Assembly (NCBI RefSeq): GCF_020687385.1
Contig: NZ_JAJEQM010000003.1
Location: 124,001 to 188,000, forward strand
Direction of reading: 5' to 3'
DNA from: Hominilimicola fabiformis
GTDB lineage: Bacteria > Bacillota > Clostridia > UBA1381
Length of the DNA stretch: 64,000 bases
Numbering within the stretch: position 1 is the stretch's first letter; every line of letters begins with the position of its first letter. A program made the translations under genes and the position numbers. This document shows, piece after piece, positions 1 through 8,423 of this stretch. Below the pieces are notes generated by a model, which made no database searches, was not told where the DNA came from, and saw nothing but the letters and a program-made list of their open reading frames with translations.

Positions 1-1
1 T

Positions 2-1159
2 ACTCAAAAGCTGAAAACCGTAATACTTTCGGTTTTCCTTGCAGTAATCGTGTGGTTTATGGTTATATATGTGAATGACCCCGATATTACGACTACCGTT
101 TCGGATTTGAATGTAAGATTTGTCGGTGAAATGTCGCTTAGGGATAAAAAACTTGCGGTGACCGGTAAGGATAAAATTCCCGAATTGTCGGTTGTTGTAA
201 CGGGTAAACGAAGTGACCTTATGAATTTTATGGACGATATATATGTTCAGGTTGATGTCAGCGATATTGACTCAACGGGTGAATATAATTTGTCGGGAGT
301 GATTTCAATTCCGACAACGAGAATTTCAGTTGAAAAGGAAAAGTACGGAGATATTCCGATTACGGTTGAACCGCTTGAAATGAAAGATATTGAGGTTACT
401 GTAAAACAGACCGGTATGCTCAAAGACAAGATAGTAAAATCGTCTGTAAATAATCCGACTGTCACAATAACAGGTGCAAAAAGTGAAATAGACGAGGTTG
501 CAGGTGCTATTGCAACGGTTGATGTGTCAAGTATTCAAGAGGACGGCGTGGAAAACGTGAACTATCTTCTGACGGACACAAACGGTGAACTTATAAACAA
601 GAATGAAACGATTGAAAGTGCACGTTCTTATGTGGAGGTTGTAAATACGATATATGACGCAAAACTTTTGCCTGTTGTGCCAAGACTTTCGGCAGAGCTT
701 GACAAGGAATATATTTTGAAAGCGGATAAATCTTTTGCCACACCTGCAAGCGTTACGGTTGGCGTGGACGAAACTAATACGGATGATAAAGTCATTGCAC
801 TTATAGATAAAGTTCCGTCAGACGGTTTCGGCGAATATGAACTTGAATTGTCAAGCGGTATGTATATACCGGAGGATAATAAAAAAGTCAAGTATAAATT
901 GGATATAGTAAAAAAAGCCGTTGCACAGCTTGAACTTACCGTACAGGCACAAAATGTACAATCAGGTTTGACGGCTAAGATAAACAATAAACTCATCGCA
1001 CAGGTTTGGGGTGAGGAAGGAAAAATTACCACAGATAATGTAAAGGCTTACGTTGACGTAAGCGGACTTGGAGCGGGAACATACAATTTGCCTGTAAAAA
1101 TTGAAGGTGAAAATGTTAGTTTCGCAGAAAATTATACAATAGAAGTTACTGTAGAATAG
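2..1159 (+). CDS. cdaR: CdaR (YbbR-domain) regulator of diadenylate cyclase, 5' truncated
   Basis: The reading frame is open from the first bases of the window, so the N-terminus is missing. What remains starts with a hydrophobic segment (about residues 6-24, ending FMVIYVNDPD), the single membrane anchor of this family. It is followed by about four YbbR-type beta repeats of 80-90 residues, each with the recurring pattern of a VEV/VTV strand, 'P..V.V.G' and a D/VDVS strand. In Bacillota, CdaR sits outside the membrane and modulates the c-di-AMP synthase CdaA, normally encoded just upstream and so outside this window. hslO follows after 12 nt. A missing start is the only defect seen. The family call is firm; the symbol rests on the usual cdaA-cdaR-glmM context, which cannot be seen here. 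Confidence 0.82.
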   Translation, partial: TQKLKTVILSVFLAVIVWFMVIYVNDPDITTTVSDLNVRFVGEMSLRDKKLAVTGKDKIPELSVVVTGKRSDLMNFMDDIYVQVDVSDIDSTGEYNLSGVISIPTTRISVEKEKYGDIPITVEPLEMKDIEVTVKQTGMLKDKIVKSSVNNPTVTITGAKSEIDEVAGAIATVDVSSIQEDGVENVNYLLTDTNGELINKNETIESARSYVEVVNTIYDAKLLPVVPRLSAELDKEYILKADKSFATPASVTVGVDETNTDDKVIALIDKVPSDGFGEYELELSSGMYIPEDNKKVKYKLDIVKKAVAQLELTVQAQNVQSGLTAKINNKLIAQVWGEEGKITTDNVKAYVDVSGLGAGTYNLPVKIEGENVSFAENYTIEVTVE

Positions 1160-1171
1160 GAGAATAAATAA

Positions 1172-2056
1172 ATGGCAGATAAATTAGTAAGAGGAAACAG
1201 TATGGACGGTGCAATCCGTGTTTTTGCGGCGGTGACAACCGACCTTGTGAATGAGGCACAGAGAATACATCATACTTATCCGGTTGCAACGGCTGCACTC
1301 GGCAGATTGCTTACAGGTGCGGCAATTATGGGTGCGGCAGGATTGAAGAATGAAACAGACAGTATGACGGTTCAGATAAAGGGCGAGGGTGAAATTACAA
1401 ACCTTGTTGCCGTTACGGATTGTCACAGTAGGGTCAGAGGTTACGTTTCAAACCCGTATGTTGACAGACCGCTTAACAATAAAGGTAAACTTGATGTCGG
1501 CGGTGCTATCGGCGGCGGATATTTGAGTGTTGTACGCGATTTGGGATTGAAAGAGCCGTATGTCGGACAAATTCCGCTTGTATCGGGCGAAATTGCGGAG
1601 GATTTGACATATTATTATGCAAAAAGTGAGCAGATACCTACATCGGTTGCACTTGGCGTGCTTGTTGATACAGACAACAGCGTAATAGCGGCAGGCGGTT
1701 TTATGATACAGCTTATGCCGGAGGCTACCGAAGAAATGGCGGTTCAGCTTGAAGATATATTAAAGGAGTTGCCTCCTGTTACGACAATGATTAAAGAGGG
1801 TATGACTGCGGAGGATATTCTGTTCAGAGTAACGGAAGGATTTTCGATGGTATGTGAAAACAAGGCGGTTGTACCGGAATATAAGTGTACGTGTTCAAAA
1901 GAGCGTATGGAAAAAGCACTTATTTCAATAGGTAAAAAAGAGCTTGAAGAACTGATTGAGGATCAGGGGGAAGCTGAACTTACTTGCCAGTTCTGTGATA
2001 ATAAATACCATTTCAATAAGAAAGAACTCGAAGATTTATTGGAAAAAGCAAAATAA
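1172..2056 (+). CDS. hslO: Hsp33 redox-regulated holdase chaperone
   Basis: This 294-residue protein has the length and layout of Hsp33. The N-terminal globular domain begins with the typical 'VRGNSMDGAIRVFAA'. The C-terminal redox switch has four zinc cysteines in the pattern CTC (about residues 239-241) and CQFC (about 271-274). Under oxidative stress the zinc is lost, disulfides form, and the cytoplasmic protein becomes an ATP-independent chaperone. The start has an AGGAG box (from 1158) and lies 12 nt after cdaR, so the two are probably co-transcribed. The stop is followed about 25 nt later by the strong rpmH promoter, which marks a new unit. Nothing is missing. Confidence 0.96.
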   Translation: MADKLVRGNSMDGAIRVFAAVTTDLVNEAQRIHHTYPVATAALGRLLTGAAIMGAAGLKNETDSMTVQIKGEGEITNLVAVTDCHSRVRGYVSNPYVDRPLNNKGKLDVGGAIGGGYLSVVRDLGLKEPYVGQIPLVSGEIAEDLTYYYAKSEQIPTSVALGVLVDTDNSVIAAGGFMIQLMPEATEEMAVQLEDILKELPPVTTMIKEGMTAEDILFRVTEGFSMVCENKAVVPEYKCTCSKERMEKALISIGKKELEELIEDQGEAELTCQFCDNKYHFNKKELEDLLEKAK

Positions 2057-2079
2057 ATAAAGAATTTAGTAAAAAATGC

Positions 2080-2108
2080 TTGACAATCCGAGAGAAAATC
2101 TATATAAT
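2080..2108 (+). promoter_or_regulatory. Sigma-A promoter of rpmH operon
   Basis: TTGACA (2080-2085) and TATAAT (2103-2108) are separated by 17 nt, a perfect consensus. The start point would be near 2115, giving a leader of about 70 nt before rpmH. Confidence 0.9.
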
Positions 2109-2186
2109 ATTTGAGGTGTCTATTTTTATGATAGGAATAAAGACGGCTGATTGGGGCCGGAATTAAGCAGAGGAGGTGCTGTAACA

Positions 2187-2321
2187 ATGAAAAGAACATT
2201 TCAACCGAAAAAGCGTCAAAGAGCTAAGGAACACGGTTTCAGAAAGAGAATGTCTACTAAGTCAGGCAGAAAGATTTTGGCTAGCAGAAGACAGAAGGGC
2301 AGAAAGAAGTTATCTGCATAA
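2187..2321 (+). CDS. rpmH: Ribosomal protein bL34
   Basis: This 44-residue, very basic protein begins [20 protein letters not shown], the standard bL34 signature, and ends with a run of Arg and Lys. It is a small component of the large ribosomal subunit. The start is set by AGGAGG at 2171-2176. In most bacteria rpmH lies beside dnaA at the replication origin and is followed by rnpA, yidD, yidC and jag. Here the downstream order is kept, but the upstream neighbour is hslO, not dnaA. Its consensus promoter and a downstream attenuator-like hairpin would let bL34 be made in excess of RnpA. Confidence 0.97.
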   Translation: MKRTFQPKKRQRAKEHGFRKRMSTKSGRKILASRRQKGRKKLSA

Positions 2322-2335
2322 TATATGAAGATGTA

Positions 2336-2377
2336 GGCAGGAAGCGGGGAGGAATTCTTTGCTTGTTGCCTTTTTTT
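2336..2377 (+). terminator. Partial terminator between rpmH and rnpA
   Basis: An imperfect stem GGCAGGAAGC (2336-2345) / GCTTGTTGCC (2361-2370) is followed by seven T residues (2371-2377). No separate promoter is seen before rnpA, so this probably reduces, and does not abolish, read-through into rnpA-yidD-yidC-khpB. Confidence 0.6.
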
Positions 2378-2402
2378 CATAATAAGACAAATGAGGTTTA
2401 AT

Positions 2403-2735
2403 ATGAAAAACACTCAAAGTTTAAAACTCAACAGAGATTTCAGACGTGCATACAAGGGTGATAACTTTGTCGGAGGATATACCGTTGTATATATGAAGAA
2501 AAATAAATATCAGTTTAACCGTCTTGGTTTGAGAGTCGGTAAGGCGACCGGTAAGGCTGTTACGCGAAATCGCTTGAAAAGGCTTATGCGTGAGAGTTAT
2601 CGCCTTATGGAAGATGATATTGAAAAGGGTTATGACTTCATAATTGTTGCACGAAACAGAGCTGTTGGAAAAACACAGTCGCAGATTCAAGGCGATATTA
2701 GGTTTGCTATGAGAAAGCTGGGACTAATTAAATGA
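2403..2735 (+). CDS. rnpA: Ribonuclease P protein component
   Basis: The 110-residue RnpA protein binds the RNase P RNA and helps it cut the 5' leader from precursor tRNAs. The conserved RNA-binding segment '[18 protein letters not shown]' (about residues 53-70) is present, as is the N-terminal '[13 protein letters not shown]'. An in-frame ATG exists 12 nt earlier at 2391, but the GAGG box at 2393-2396 lies inside that extension and has proper spacing only to 2403, so 2403 is chosen. The stop overlaps the yidD start by 4 nt (ATGA), a sign of translational coupling. Confidence 0.95.
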   Translation: MKNTQSLKLNRDFRRAYKGDNFVGGYTVVYMKKNKYQFNRLGLRVGKATGKAVTRNRLKRLMRESYRLMEDDIEKGYDFIIVARNRAVGKTQSQIQGDIRFAMRKLGLIK

Positions 2736-2974
2736 AAAAATTTTTAATCGCATTGATTGATTTTTACAGACACCAAATTTCACCGTATAAAGGCGGGGCG
2801 TGCTGCCGGTTTGTCCCGACCTGTTCACAATATGCAAGAGAGGCAATAGAGAAATACGGTGCTTTGTACGGGACATATCTTGCCGTAAGAAGAATATTGA
2901 GATGTCATCCGTTTCATAAGGGCGGTTATGACCCTGTACCCGATAAACATAAAGGCAGCGGAGAGGAAAAATAA
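2732..2974 (+). CDS. yidD: Membrane protein insertion efficiency factor YidD
   Basis: This 80-residue YidD has the family core '[20 protein letters not shown]', followed by SQYAREAI and the C-terminal '[18 protein letters not shown]'. It is a small basic protein at the inner face of the membrane that aids YidC-dependent insertion. It overlaps rnpA by 4 nt and is followed by yidC after 5 nt, the classic order. The N-terminal amphipathic helix ([13 protein letters not shown]) is present. Length and all conserved Cys, Pro and Gly positions look normal. Confidence 0.95.
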   Translation: MKKFLIALIDFYRHQISPYKGGACCRFVPTCSQYAREAIEKYGALYGTYLAVRRILRCHPFHKGGYDPVPDKHKGSGEEK

Positions 2975-2979
2975 GACAT

Positions 2980-3963
2980 ATGTTTGAATATCTTATTACA
3001 CGACCGATGGGCTTTATAATTGAGCACATCTATAATCTTGTTTCAAATTATGGTCTTGCGATAATTATCTTTACGATTCTTATAAAGCTGATATTGATTC
3101 CGCTTAACATACATTCGCAAAAGGCTATGAAGAAACAGCAAAAAATACAGCCTCTGATGGCTGAACTTCAAAAGAAGTATGCAAATGACCAAGAAAAACT
3201 TCAGCGTGAAATGATGAAGATTTATAAGGAAAATAATATAAGTATGACAGGCGGCTGCTTGCCTATGCTTATTCAAATGCCTATATTGATTGGTCTTTAT
3301 CAGGTTATTCAGAAACCTCTTTCATACCTTGCAGGTGTTGATTGGGCTAATGCGTCGGTTATTAACGAAGTTATCCGTCTAAAGGACGCAATGGTAAATT
3401 TGGGATATAACATTGGTAATCTTGCTAATGCTACAATGGAACAGCTTGCGAACAATTCGCAAATCCAGCTTTCAAAGTGGGCAGGTATTGTCGGAACACA
3501 GGGAACGGCTCTTGAAGGTGTTTCGGGCGGAGTTCACCCTTGGGTATTGAATTTCAATTTCCTTGGTCTTGACCTTTCAAACGCACCGTCAGCGGCTTTT
3601 GGACATATTATGGCACTTGATTTTTCAAATATGAGTGTTATATTATTGCTGCTAATTCCTGTTTTGGCGGTTATTGCGTCGGTAATTTCAATGAAAGTTA
3701 CTCAGGCACAGACAGGTCAAAATCAAAACACAGAAGGTCAGGCTGCTCAAATGACAAAGTCAATGAATCTTATGATGCCGGTAATGACAGCGTTCTTTAC
3801 AGTTACACTTCCGGCAGGTCTTGGATTGTACTGGATTATAAGCTCAGTTGTACAAATTCTTCAGCAGTTGATACTAAATGCTTTTTTAGATAAGAAAGGG
3901 GAAGAGATCGTTGTCACAGTTCCAGAAAAGAAACAACAGCATAGAAAAAAACGCAAAAAATAA
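2980..3963 (+). CDS. yidC: Membrane protein insertase YidC/OxaA (SpoIIIJ type)
   Basis: This 327-residue protein has the 60KD_IMP/OxaA fold of Gram-positive YidC. A first membrane helix (about residues 20-40, 'YGLAIIIFTILIKLILIPLN') is followed by the cytoplasmic coiled-coil hairpin 'QKAMKKQQKIQPLMAELQKK' and by further helices including 'GGCLPMLIQMPILIGLYQVI'. The conserved substrate-binding Arg lies in the first helix region of many homologues, but here that position appears to be Lys. It inserts membrane proteins alone or with SecYEG. No lipobox is evident at the N-terminus. The C-terminus is Lys/Arg-rich (RKKRKK). Its last 53 nt overlap the khpB start. Confidence 0.93.
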   Translation: MFEYLITRPMGFIIEHIYNLVSNYGLAIIIFTILIKLILIPLNIHSQKAMKKQQKIQPLMAELQKKYANDQEKLQREMMKIYKENNISMTGGCLPMLIQMPILIGLYQVIQKPLSYLAGVDWANASVINEVIRLKDAMVNLGYNIGNLANATMEQLANNSQIQLSKWAGIVGTQGTALEGVSGGVHPWVLNFNFLGLDLSNAPSAAFGHIMALDFSNMSVILLLLIPVLAVIASVISMKVTQAQTGQNQNTEGQAAQMTKSMNLMMPVMTAFFTVTLPAGLGLYWIISSVVQILQQLILNAFLDKKGEEIVVTVPEKKQQHRKKRKK

Positions 3964-4873
3964 ACAAGACGCAATCGAACTTGCATTAAAAGAGCTTAAC
4001 GCAAGCAGAGAGGACGTTGAAATAGAAGTTCTTGACGAGGGTTCAAAAGGATTTTTGGGAATAGGTGCAAGAGATGCGCGTGTTAGAGTAACTCTTATAA
4101 AGAGCGAAGAACCTGTAAATGAAACTTATGTTCAAGAAAAAGAAGAAGTAGCAGAAACAGAAGTTAAGCCTGTAAAGCGTGAGCCGAAAGTGAAGAAAGA
4201 ATCACTTGGCGATCCGGCTGATGACGCTAAGAAATTCCTAAGCGACATATTTAACGCAATGGATCTTGACGTTGCCATTGACGCAAAGATGGAAGAACAG
4301 TCTGTTTCAATCGACCTTTCAGGCGAAAATATGGGTATTGTAATCGGTAAAAGAGGTGATACTCTTGACAGCTTGCAGTATCTTACTTCACTTGTTGTAA
4401 ACCAAAGATCAGATGATTATATCAAGGTTTCAATAGATACTGAAAATTACAGAGAAAAACGTGCGGAAGCATTGTTGGCACTTTCAACACGTCTTGCCGA
4501 TAAGGTTACAAAGACAGGTAAGAAGTTTACTTTAGAGCCGATGAATCCGTATGAAAGAAGAATAATTCATTCAAATCTTCAAGACAGCGAAACAGTAACA
4601 ACTTATTCTGTAGGTTCAGAACCGTATCGTAAAGTCGTAATTGCACCTAAGAATGCAAAGCCTTACGGTAAGGGCGGTTACAAAAAGGACGGCTATAAAA
4701 AGAGAAGTCCAAAGCCGCACAGAAATCATTCGGATAAGCCTGTTGCAGAAAAAACAGGAAGCTACACAACAACTTATAAAGCTGACTTCAAGCCTCAACA
4801 GCATAAGGCAGAATACAAGAATTTTGAAGATTATCTTGCAGGTCACAGTGATGAATTTAAAGGTGAAGAATAA
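3911..4873 (+). CDS. khpB: KhpB/Jag RNA-binding protein
   Basis: This 320-residue protein has the three Jag parts in order: a Jag_N domain with 'EVLDEGSKGFLGIGARDARV' (about residues 40-59), a KH domain with the GxxG loop in 'GIVIGKRGDTLDSLQYLTSL' (about 140-159), and an R3H domain with 'MNPYERRIIHSNLQD' (about 213-227). KhpB pairs with KhpA to bind RNAs and affects cell division and elongation in Gram-positives. The TTG start at 3911 has a good AAAGGGGA box at 3896-3903 and lies inside yidC, a 53-nt overlap. Unusual is the long basic, Lys/Gly/His-rich tail after R3H (about residues 245-320), probably extra RNA-binding surface. A terminator follows. Confidence 0.9.
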   Translation: MSQFQKRNNSIEKNAKNKQDAIELALKELNASREDVEIEVLDEGSKGFLGIGARDARVRVTLIKSEEPVNETYVQEKEEVAETEVKPVKREPKVKKESLGDPADDAKKFLSDIFNAMDLDVAIDAKMEEQSVSIDLSGENMGIVIGKRGDTLDSLQYLTSLVVNQRSDDYIKVSIDTENYREKRAEALLALSTRLADKVTKTGKKFTLEPMNPYERRIIHSNLQDSETVTTYSVGSEPYRKVVIAPKNAKPYGKGGYKKDGYKKRSPKPHRNHSDKPVAEKTGSYTTTYKADFKPQQHKAEYKNFEDYLAGHSDEFKGEE

Positions 4874-4877
4874 GTCT

Positions 4878-4909
4878 AAAAGCTATCGCATATTTGCGGT
4901 AGCTTTTTC
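4878..4909 (+). terminator. Rho-independent terminator after khpB
   Basis: AGCTATCGCA (4881-4890) pairs with TGCGGTAGCT (4895-4904) around a 4-nt loop and is followed by a T-rich tract (TTTTTCTTTG). It ends the rpmH-khpB unit. Confidence 0.9.
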
Positions 4910-4929
4910 TTTGTTAAAAATGTATCAAA

Positions 4930-4958
4930 TTGACAAAACAAATATAGCATAGTATAAT
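4930..4958 (+). promoter_or_regulatory. Sigma-A promoter of fbp
   Basis: TTGACA (4930-4935) and TATAAT (4953-4958) are separated by 17 nt. The fbp start codon is 35 nt downstream. Confidence 0.88.
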
Positions 4959-4992
4959 AAAAATAAAGTACCAAAATATAAGGAGCGGAGAT

Positions 4993-6945
4993 ATGAAAAC
5001 GGAATTTGTGAGATACCTCGAAAGACTATCGGAACTTTATCCGACGATAGACAAAGCGTCTACGGAGATTATCAACTTGCAGTCAATTCTGAATTTGCCA
5101 AAGGGAACGGAACATTTTCTTTCTGATATTCACGGTGAATATGAGTCGTTTTCGCACGTTTTGAGAAACGGCAGCGGTGCGGTCAGAAAGAAGATTGATG
5201 ATGTATTCGGGCATACACTCGGTACAAATGACAAGAGTGAGCTTGCGTCACTTATTTACTATCCAAAAGAAAAAATAGATTACATAAAAAGCCTTGATAA
5301 AGATACGGAAAATTGGTACAAAATAACGCTTTACAGGCTTATTGAAATATGTAAGGTCGTTTCGTCAAAATACACGCGTTCAAAGGTCAGAAAAGCACTT
5401 CCGCCGGCATATGCGTATGTTATCGAAGAACTTATAACGGAAAAACCTGAGGTTTTAAATCGCGGTGCGTATTATGACGGAATAGTGAATACAATTCTTG
5501 AAATCGGTGCGGCGGAAAAGTTTATTATCGCAATAGCGGAGCTTATACAACGACTTGTCGTTGACCATTTGCACATAATAGGCGATATATACGACAGGGG
5601 CAGCGGTGCGCATAAGATAATGGATAAGCTTTGCTCTTATCATTCACTTGATATTCAGTGGGGTAACCACGATATTCTTTGGATGGGGGCGGCTGTCGGC
5701 AATCCTGCTTGCATTGCAACCGTTATCAGAAACAGTATCAGATACGGCAATCTTGACGTTATCGAGGACGGTTACGGAATTAATATGATACCGCTTGCAA
5801 CGTTTGCTATGAGTGTGTATGCAGATGATGACTGCAGTTGTTTTGAAATTAAAAATAAAAAGCACTCATACGAAACGGAAATAGAACTTGAAATGAAAAT
5901 GCACAAGGCGATTACCGTTATTCAATTCAAACTTGAGGGACAGCTTATACAAAATCACCCTGAATTTGATATGAACGAAAGGTGCTTGCTTGATAAAATT
6001 GACTTTGAAAACGGTACGGTAACTATCGGTGAAAATGTTTATAAAATGAAAGATGTCAATTTTCCTACGATTGACAAGGAAAATCCGTATAAACTTACCG
6101 AACGTGAAGAAGATATGATGAATAAACTTTACAGCGCCTTTGTGAAGTGTGAAAAATTGCAGAAACATATGCAGTTAATGCTGAAAAAAGGCGGTATGTA
6201 TAAGGTTTATAACGGTAACTTGCTGTTTCACGGTTGTGTGCCGATGAACAGTGACGGCAGTTTTAAAGCAGTTAATGTGAACGGCAAGGAGTACAGCGGT
6301 AAAGATTTGTATGACGCCTATGAGGCTTGCGTGAGAAAAGTGCTTGTTTCAAATAATAAAAAAGAAAAAAGTATCGGCGGTGATATTTTGTGGTATCTTT
6401 GGAGCGGTTCGGGTTCACCATTGTTTGGTCGTGACAGAATGACAACGTTTGAAAGATACTTTATTGAGGATAAAACTTCACATCACGAAGAAAAAAATGC
6501 GTATTATGATTTGATTGAAACGGAGGACGCGACAAACAGGATTTTTGAAGAGTTCGGTCTTGACGGAACGGGGCATATTATAAACGGTCACGTTCCCGTA
6601 CATCAAAGCGAGGGTGAAAATCCGCTTAAATGCGACGGCAAGGTTATAATGATTGATGGCGGTTTTTCAAAGCCGTATCATAAAGTGACCGGAATTGCGG
6701 GATATACTCTTACATATAATTCATACGGACTGACATTAACGGCACACGAGCCGTTTGAATCGGCGGAACAGGTTATTCAAAACGGCAAAGATATTGTGTC
6801 CAACCAAGTCGCCGTTCAGCATGCATTTAACAGAATACTTGTCGGCGATACCGACAACGGTAAGAAATTGAAAGAAAATATAGCCGATTTAAAGGAGCTT
6901 ATAGAGGCGTACAGACAAGGTATTATAAGCGAACGAGAAAAATAA
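4993..6945 (+). CDS. fbp: Fructose-1,6-bisphosphatase, class III
   Basis: The 650-residue enzyme hydrolyses fructose-1,6-bisphosphate to fructose-6-phosphate in gluconeogenesis. It belongs to the Firmicutes class III family, unrelated to the class I fold. Metallophosphoesterase motifs are visible: 'LSDIHGEYESF' (about residue 43), 'GDIYDRGSGAHKIMDKL' (about 197), 'WGNHDILWMGAAVGNP' (about 223) and 'NGHVPVHQSEGENP' near the C-terminus. The length matches the family (about 640-670). AGGAGCGG at 4981 sets the ATG. It stands alone between a consensus promoter and a strong bidirectional terminator, and so is probably monocistronic. Confidence 0.97.
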   Translation: MKTEFVRYLERLSELYPTIDKASTEIINLQSILNLPKGTEHFLSDIHGEYESFSHVLRNGSGAVRKKIDDVFGHTLGTNDKSELASLIYYPKEKIDYIKSLDKDTENWYKITLYRLIEICKVVSSKYTRSKVRKALPPAYAYVIEELITEKPEVLNRGAYYDGIVNTILEIGAAEKFIIAIAELIQRLVVDHLHIIGDIYDRGSGAHKIMDKLCSYHSLDIQWGNHDILWMGAAVGNPACIATVIRNSIRYGNLDVIEDGYGINMIPLATFAMSVYADDDCSCFEIKNKKHSYETEIELEMKMHKAITVIQFKLEGQLIQNHPEFDMNERCLLDKIDFENGTVTIGENVYKMKDVNFPTIDKENPYKLTEREEDMMNKLYSAFVKCEKLQKHMQLMLKKGGMYKVYNGNLLFHGCVPMNSDGSFKAVNVNGKEYSGKDLYDAYEACVRKVLVSNNKKEKSIGGDILWYLWSGSGSPLFGRDRMTTFERYFIEDKTSHHEEKNAYYDLIETEDATNRIFEEFGLDGTGHIINGHVPVHQSEGENPLKCDGKVIMIDGGFSKPYHKVTGIAGYTLTYNSYGLTLTAHEPFESAEQVIQNGKDIVSNQVAVQHAFNRILVGDTDNGKKLKENIADLKELIEAYRQGIISEREK

Positions 6946-6980
6946 AACATCATTATAAAATCAGTACACAAAAATAAAGT

Positions 6981-7010
6981 AGCCAAAACCGTTTAGGTTT
7001 TGGCTATTTT
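6981..7010. terminator. Bidirectional terminator between fbp and the 7.0-8.3 kb minus-strand genes
   Basis: AGCCAAAACC (6981-6990) and GGTTTTGGCT (6996-7005) form a perfect 10-bp stem with a 5-nt loop. T-rich tracts follow on both strands, so it can serve fbp and the convergent acyltransferase unit. Confidence 0.88.
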
Positions 7011-7177
7011 AGTCCGTTGTTTTCTACGAGATTTTTAAATTCCTTCAGCTTATCGAGTGTATTCACACCTGTTCCGCGGTCAAGAATTTTTTGCTGCATT
7101 TCGGCGGAAAGTGAGTTGAAATATTGCGTTGCCTCAACATTCGACGAAATAAGCTGACTTATATTTTCGTAATCCAT
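7004..7177 (-). CDS. Small conserved-looking hypothetical protein, 57 aa
   Basis: A 57-residue reading frame starts MDYENISQLISSNVEATQYF and ends FKNLVENNGLK. It has an AGGGTGAT box 8 nt upstream of the ATG, lies 31 nt downstream of the acyltransferase on the same strand, and ends within the terminator stem. The protein is soluble, mostly helical by composition, and contains SLSAEMQQKIL, a pattern seen in small helical proteins. I do not recognise a family. Position, ribosome binding site and the exact fit up to the terminator support a real gene; length is the main reason for doubt. Confidence 0.6.
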   Translation of the reverse strand: MDYENISQLISSNVEATQYFNSLSAEMQQKILDRGTGVNTLDKLKEFKNLVENNGLK

Positions 7178-7208
7178 AAAATCACCCTGTAATAGTATGT
7201 GCGAATAA

Positions 7209-8285
7209 TTACGAATTATGCGATAAATTGTTGCTTGCGTTTATAGGTGTGCTGTTTTTGTAATTTTTGCCGAGTATCAAAACCGACAGAAACGGTATTT
7301 TCCGTATTATGAATTTTGACACGACAATCGGAATAAACAATCCCAACACAAATACCGATACACAGCATATAACAGTCGGAAACGGTGAATATGCGAGCAG
7401 TATTCCCATCAATCCCGACACAAGAAACGGTGCGTGCATAAGATAAATGTCATACGAATACATACCGAGTGTTTTTAATAATCTTTGCGGTGCTTTGTTT
7501 TGAAGATGTTTTGAAATGTTGCATACCGTCATAATTCCCGTTACGGACGAGATACTTCTTATCAAATACAGTATGCTTTTCAAAACACCCGACGGCATTT
7601 GTGTAACGTAAAAATAACTGTACAGACAGTTGGTAACAACGAATATCACTGCGGTGACAATAGTGTTAATTGATTTTTTGTTGCCGGTGCTAAACGCAAT
7701 TCTTGCAAGTGAGAAAAACAGTAAATCGCTTGTTACATAGTCAAGTATTCCGTAATAATGCACATATGCTTTTGAAATATACAATCCGAGAAGTACAATA
7801 AGCATTGGTTTTGATTTCATAATTTTCGGAATAAGTATATTCACAAGGAATACAATAAACAGTGAAAAAACAAACCATAAATGCTTGTCAATGTGGTTAT
7901 TGTATGTAACAATTTGCAGAATTGCGTCTTTTAAATCTACTGCCGTATATCCGCCACTTTCAAGAACTTTTGCAAGCAGTGGGATTTTTAACGAAAAACC
8001 GATAAATAAATATGCAAATGTTGAGAATATCAAATACGGCAACATCAGATATTGTAATTTTCCGAGTATGAATTTTCCTTTGTTCGTGTAGTGAAAAAGT
8101 CCTTTTTCAAACAAATACCCCGATAAAAAGAAGAATAACGGCATATGAAAATTATATATAAATATCCATAAAAAGCCTGCAAAACCTGTTTCGCGAACCT
8201 GAGGAACAAGTGTATGACCGAGTACAACGAGGATTATTCCGATACCTTTTGCAATGTCTATCCAATCAAGTCTTTTTGTATTCAT
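7209..8285 (-). CDS. Membrane acyltransferase family 3 protein
   Basis: This 358-residue polytopic membrane protein of the Acyltransferase_3 family (fucose-4-O-acetylase/OafA-like) has about ten hydrophobic segments. The N-terminal motif 'RLDWIDIAKGIGIILVVLGH' contains the family's catalytic His (about residue 24), and 'FHMPLFFFLSGYLFEKG' follows (about residues 47-63). Such proteins move acetyl or other acyl groups across the membrane onto surface sugars. It is divergent from the polysaccharide operon starting at 8424, with its own promoter, and would decorate that polymer or peptidoglycan; substrate is unknown. The 57-aa gene follows on the same transcript. Confidence 0.88.
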   Translation of the reverse strand: MNTKRLDWIDIAKGIGIILVVLGHTLVPQVRETGFAGFLWIFIYNFHMPLFFFLSGYLFEKGLFHYTNKGKFILGKLQYLMLPYLIFSTFAYLFIGFSLKIPLLAKVLESGGYTAVDLKDAILQIVTYNNHIDKHLWFVFSLFIVFLVNILIPKIMKSKPMLIVLLGLYISKAYVHYYGILDYVTSDLLFFSLARIAFSTGNKKSINTIVTAVIFVVTNCLYSYFYVTQMPSGVLKSILYLIRSISSVTGIMTVCNISKHLQNKAPQRLLKTLGMYSYDIYLMHAPFLVSGLMGILLAYSPFPTVICCVSVFVLGLFIPIVVSKFIIRKIPFLSVLILGKNYKNSTPINASNNLSHNS

Positions 8286-8322
8286 AGCGATTAACCTTCC
8301 TTGATTATAAATTATATGTATG

Positions 8323-8352
8323 ATTATATAATAGTTGTAACAATAGTGTCAA
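8323..8352 (-). promoter_or_regulatory. Promoter of the acyltransferase gene
   Basis: On the minus strand TTGACA (8352-8347) and TATAAT (8328-8323) are separated by 18 nt. The start codon lies 38 nt downstream. Confidence 0.7.
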
Positions 8353-8362
8353 GTATTGTTAT

Positions 8363-8391
8363 TTGATTTGAAATATTAAATTTGATATAAT
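8363..8391 (+). promoter_or_regulatory. Promoter of the polysaccharide operon
   Basis: TTGATT (8363-8368) and TATAAT (8386-8391), 17 nt apart, lie 33 nt before the first glycosyltransferase. The two divergent promoters are back to back, so one regulator could act on both. Confidence 0.7.
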
Positions 8392-8423
8392 TGATACACA
8401 TATTATAGTGGGAGGAGTCTGCC

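Noticed and set aside
2057-2186. Replication origin beside rpmH
   Set aside because: No dnaA gene and no DnaA boxes (TTATCCACA) were seen.
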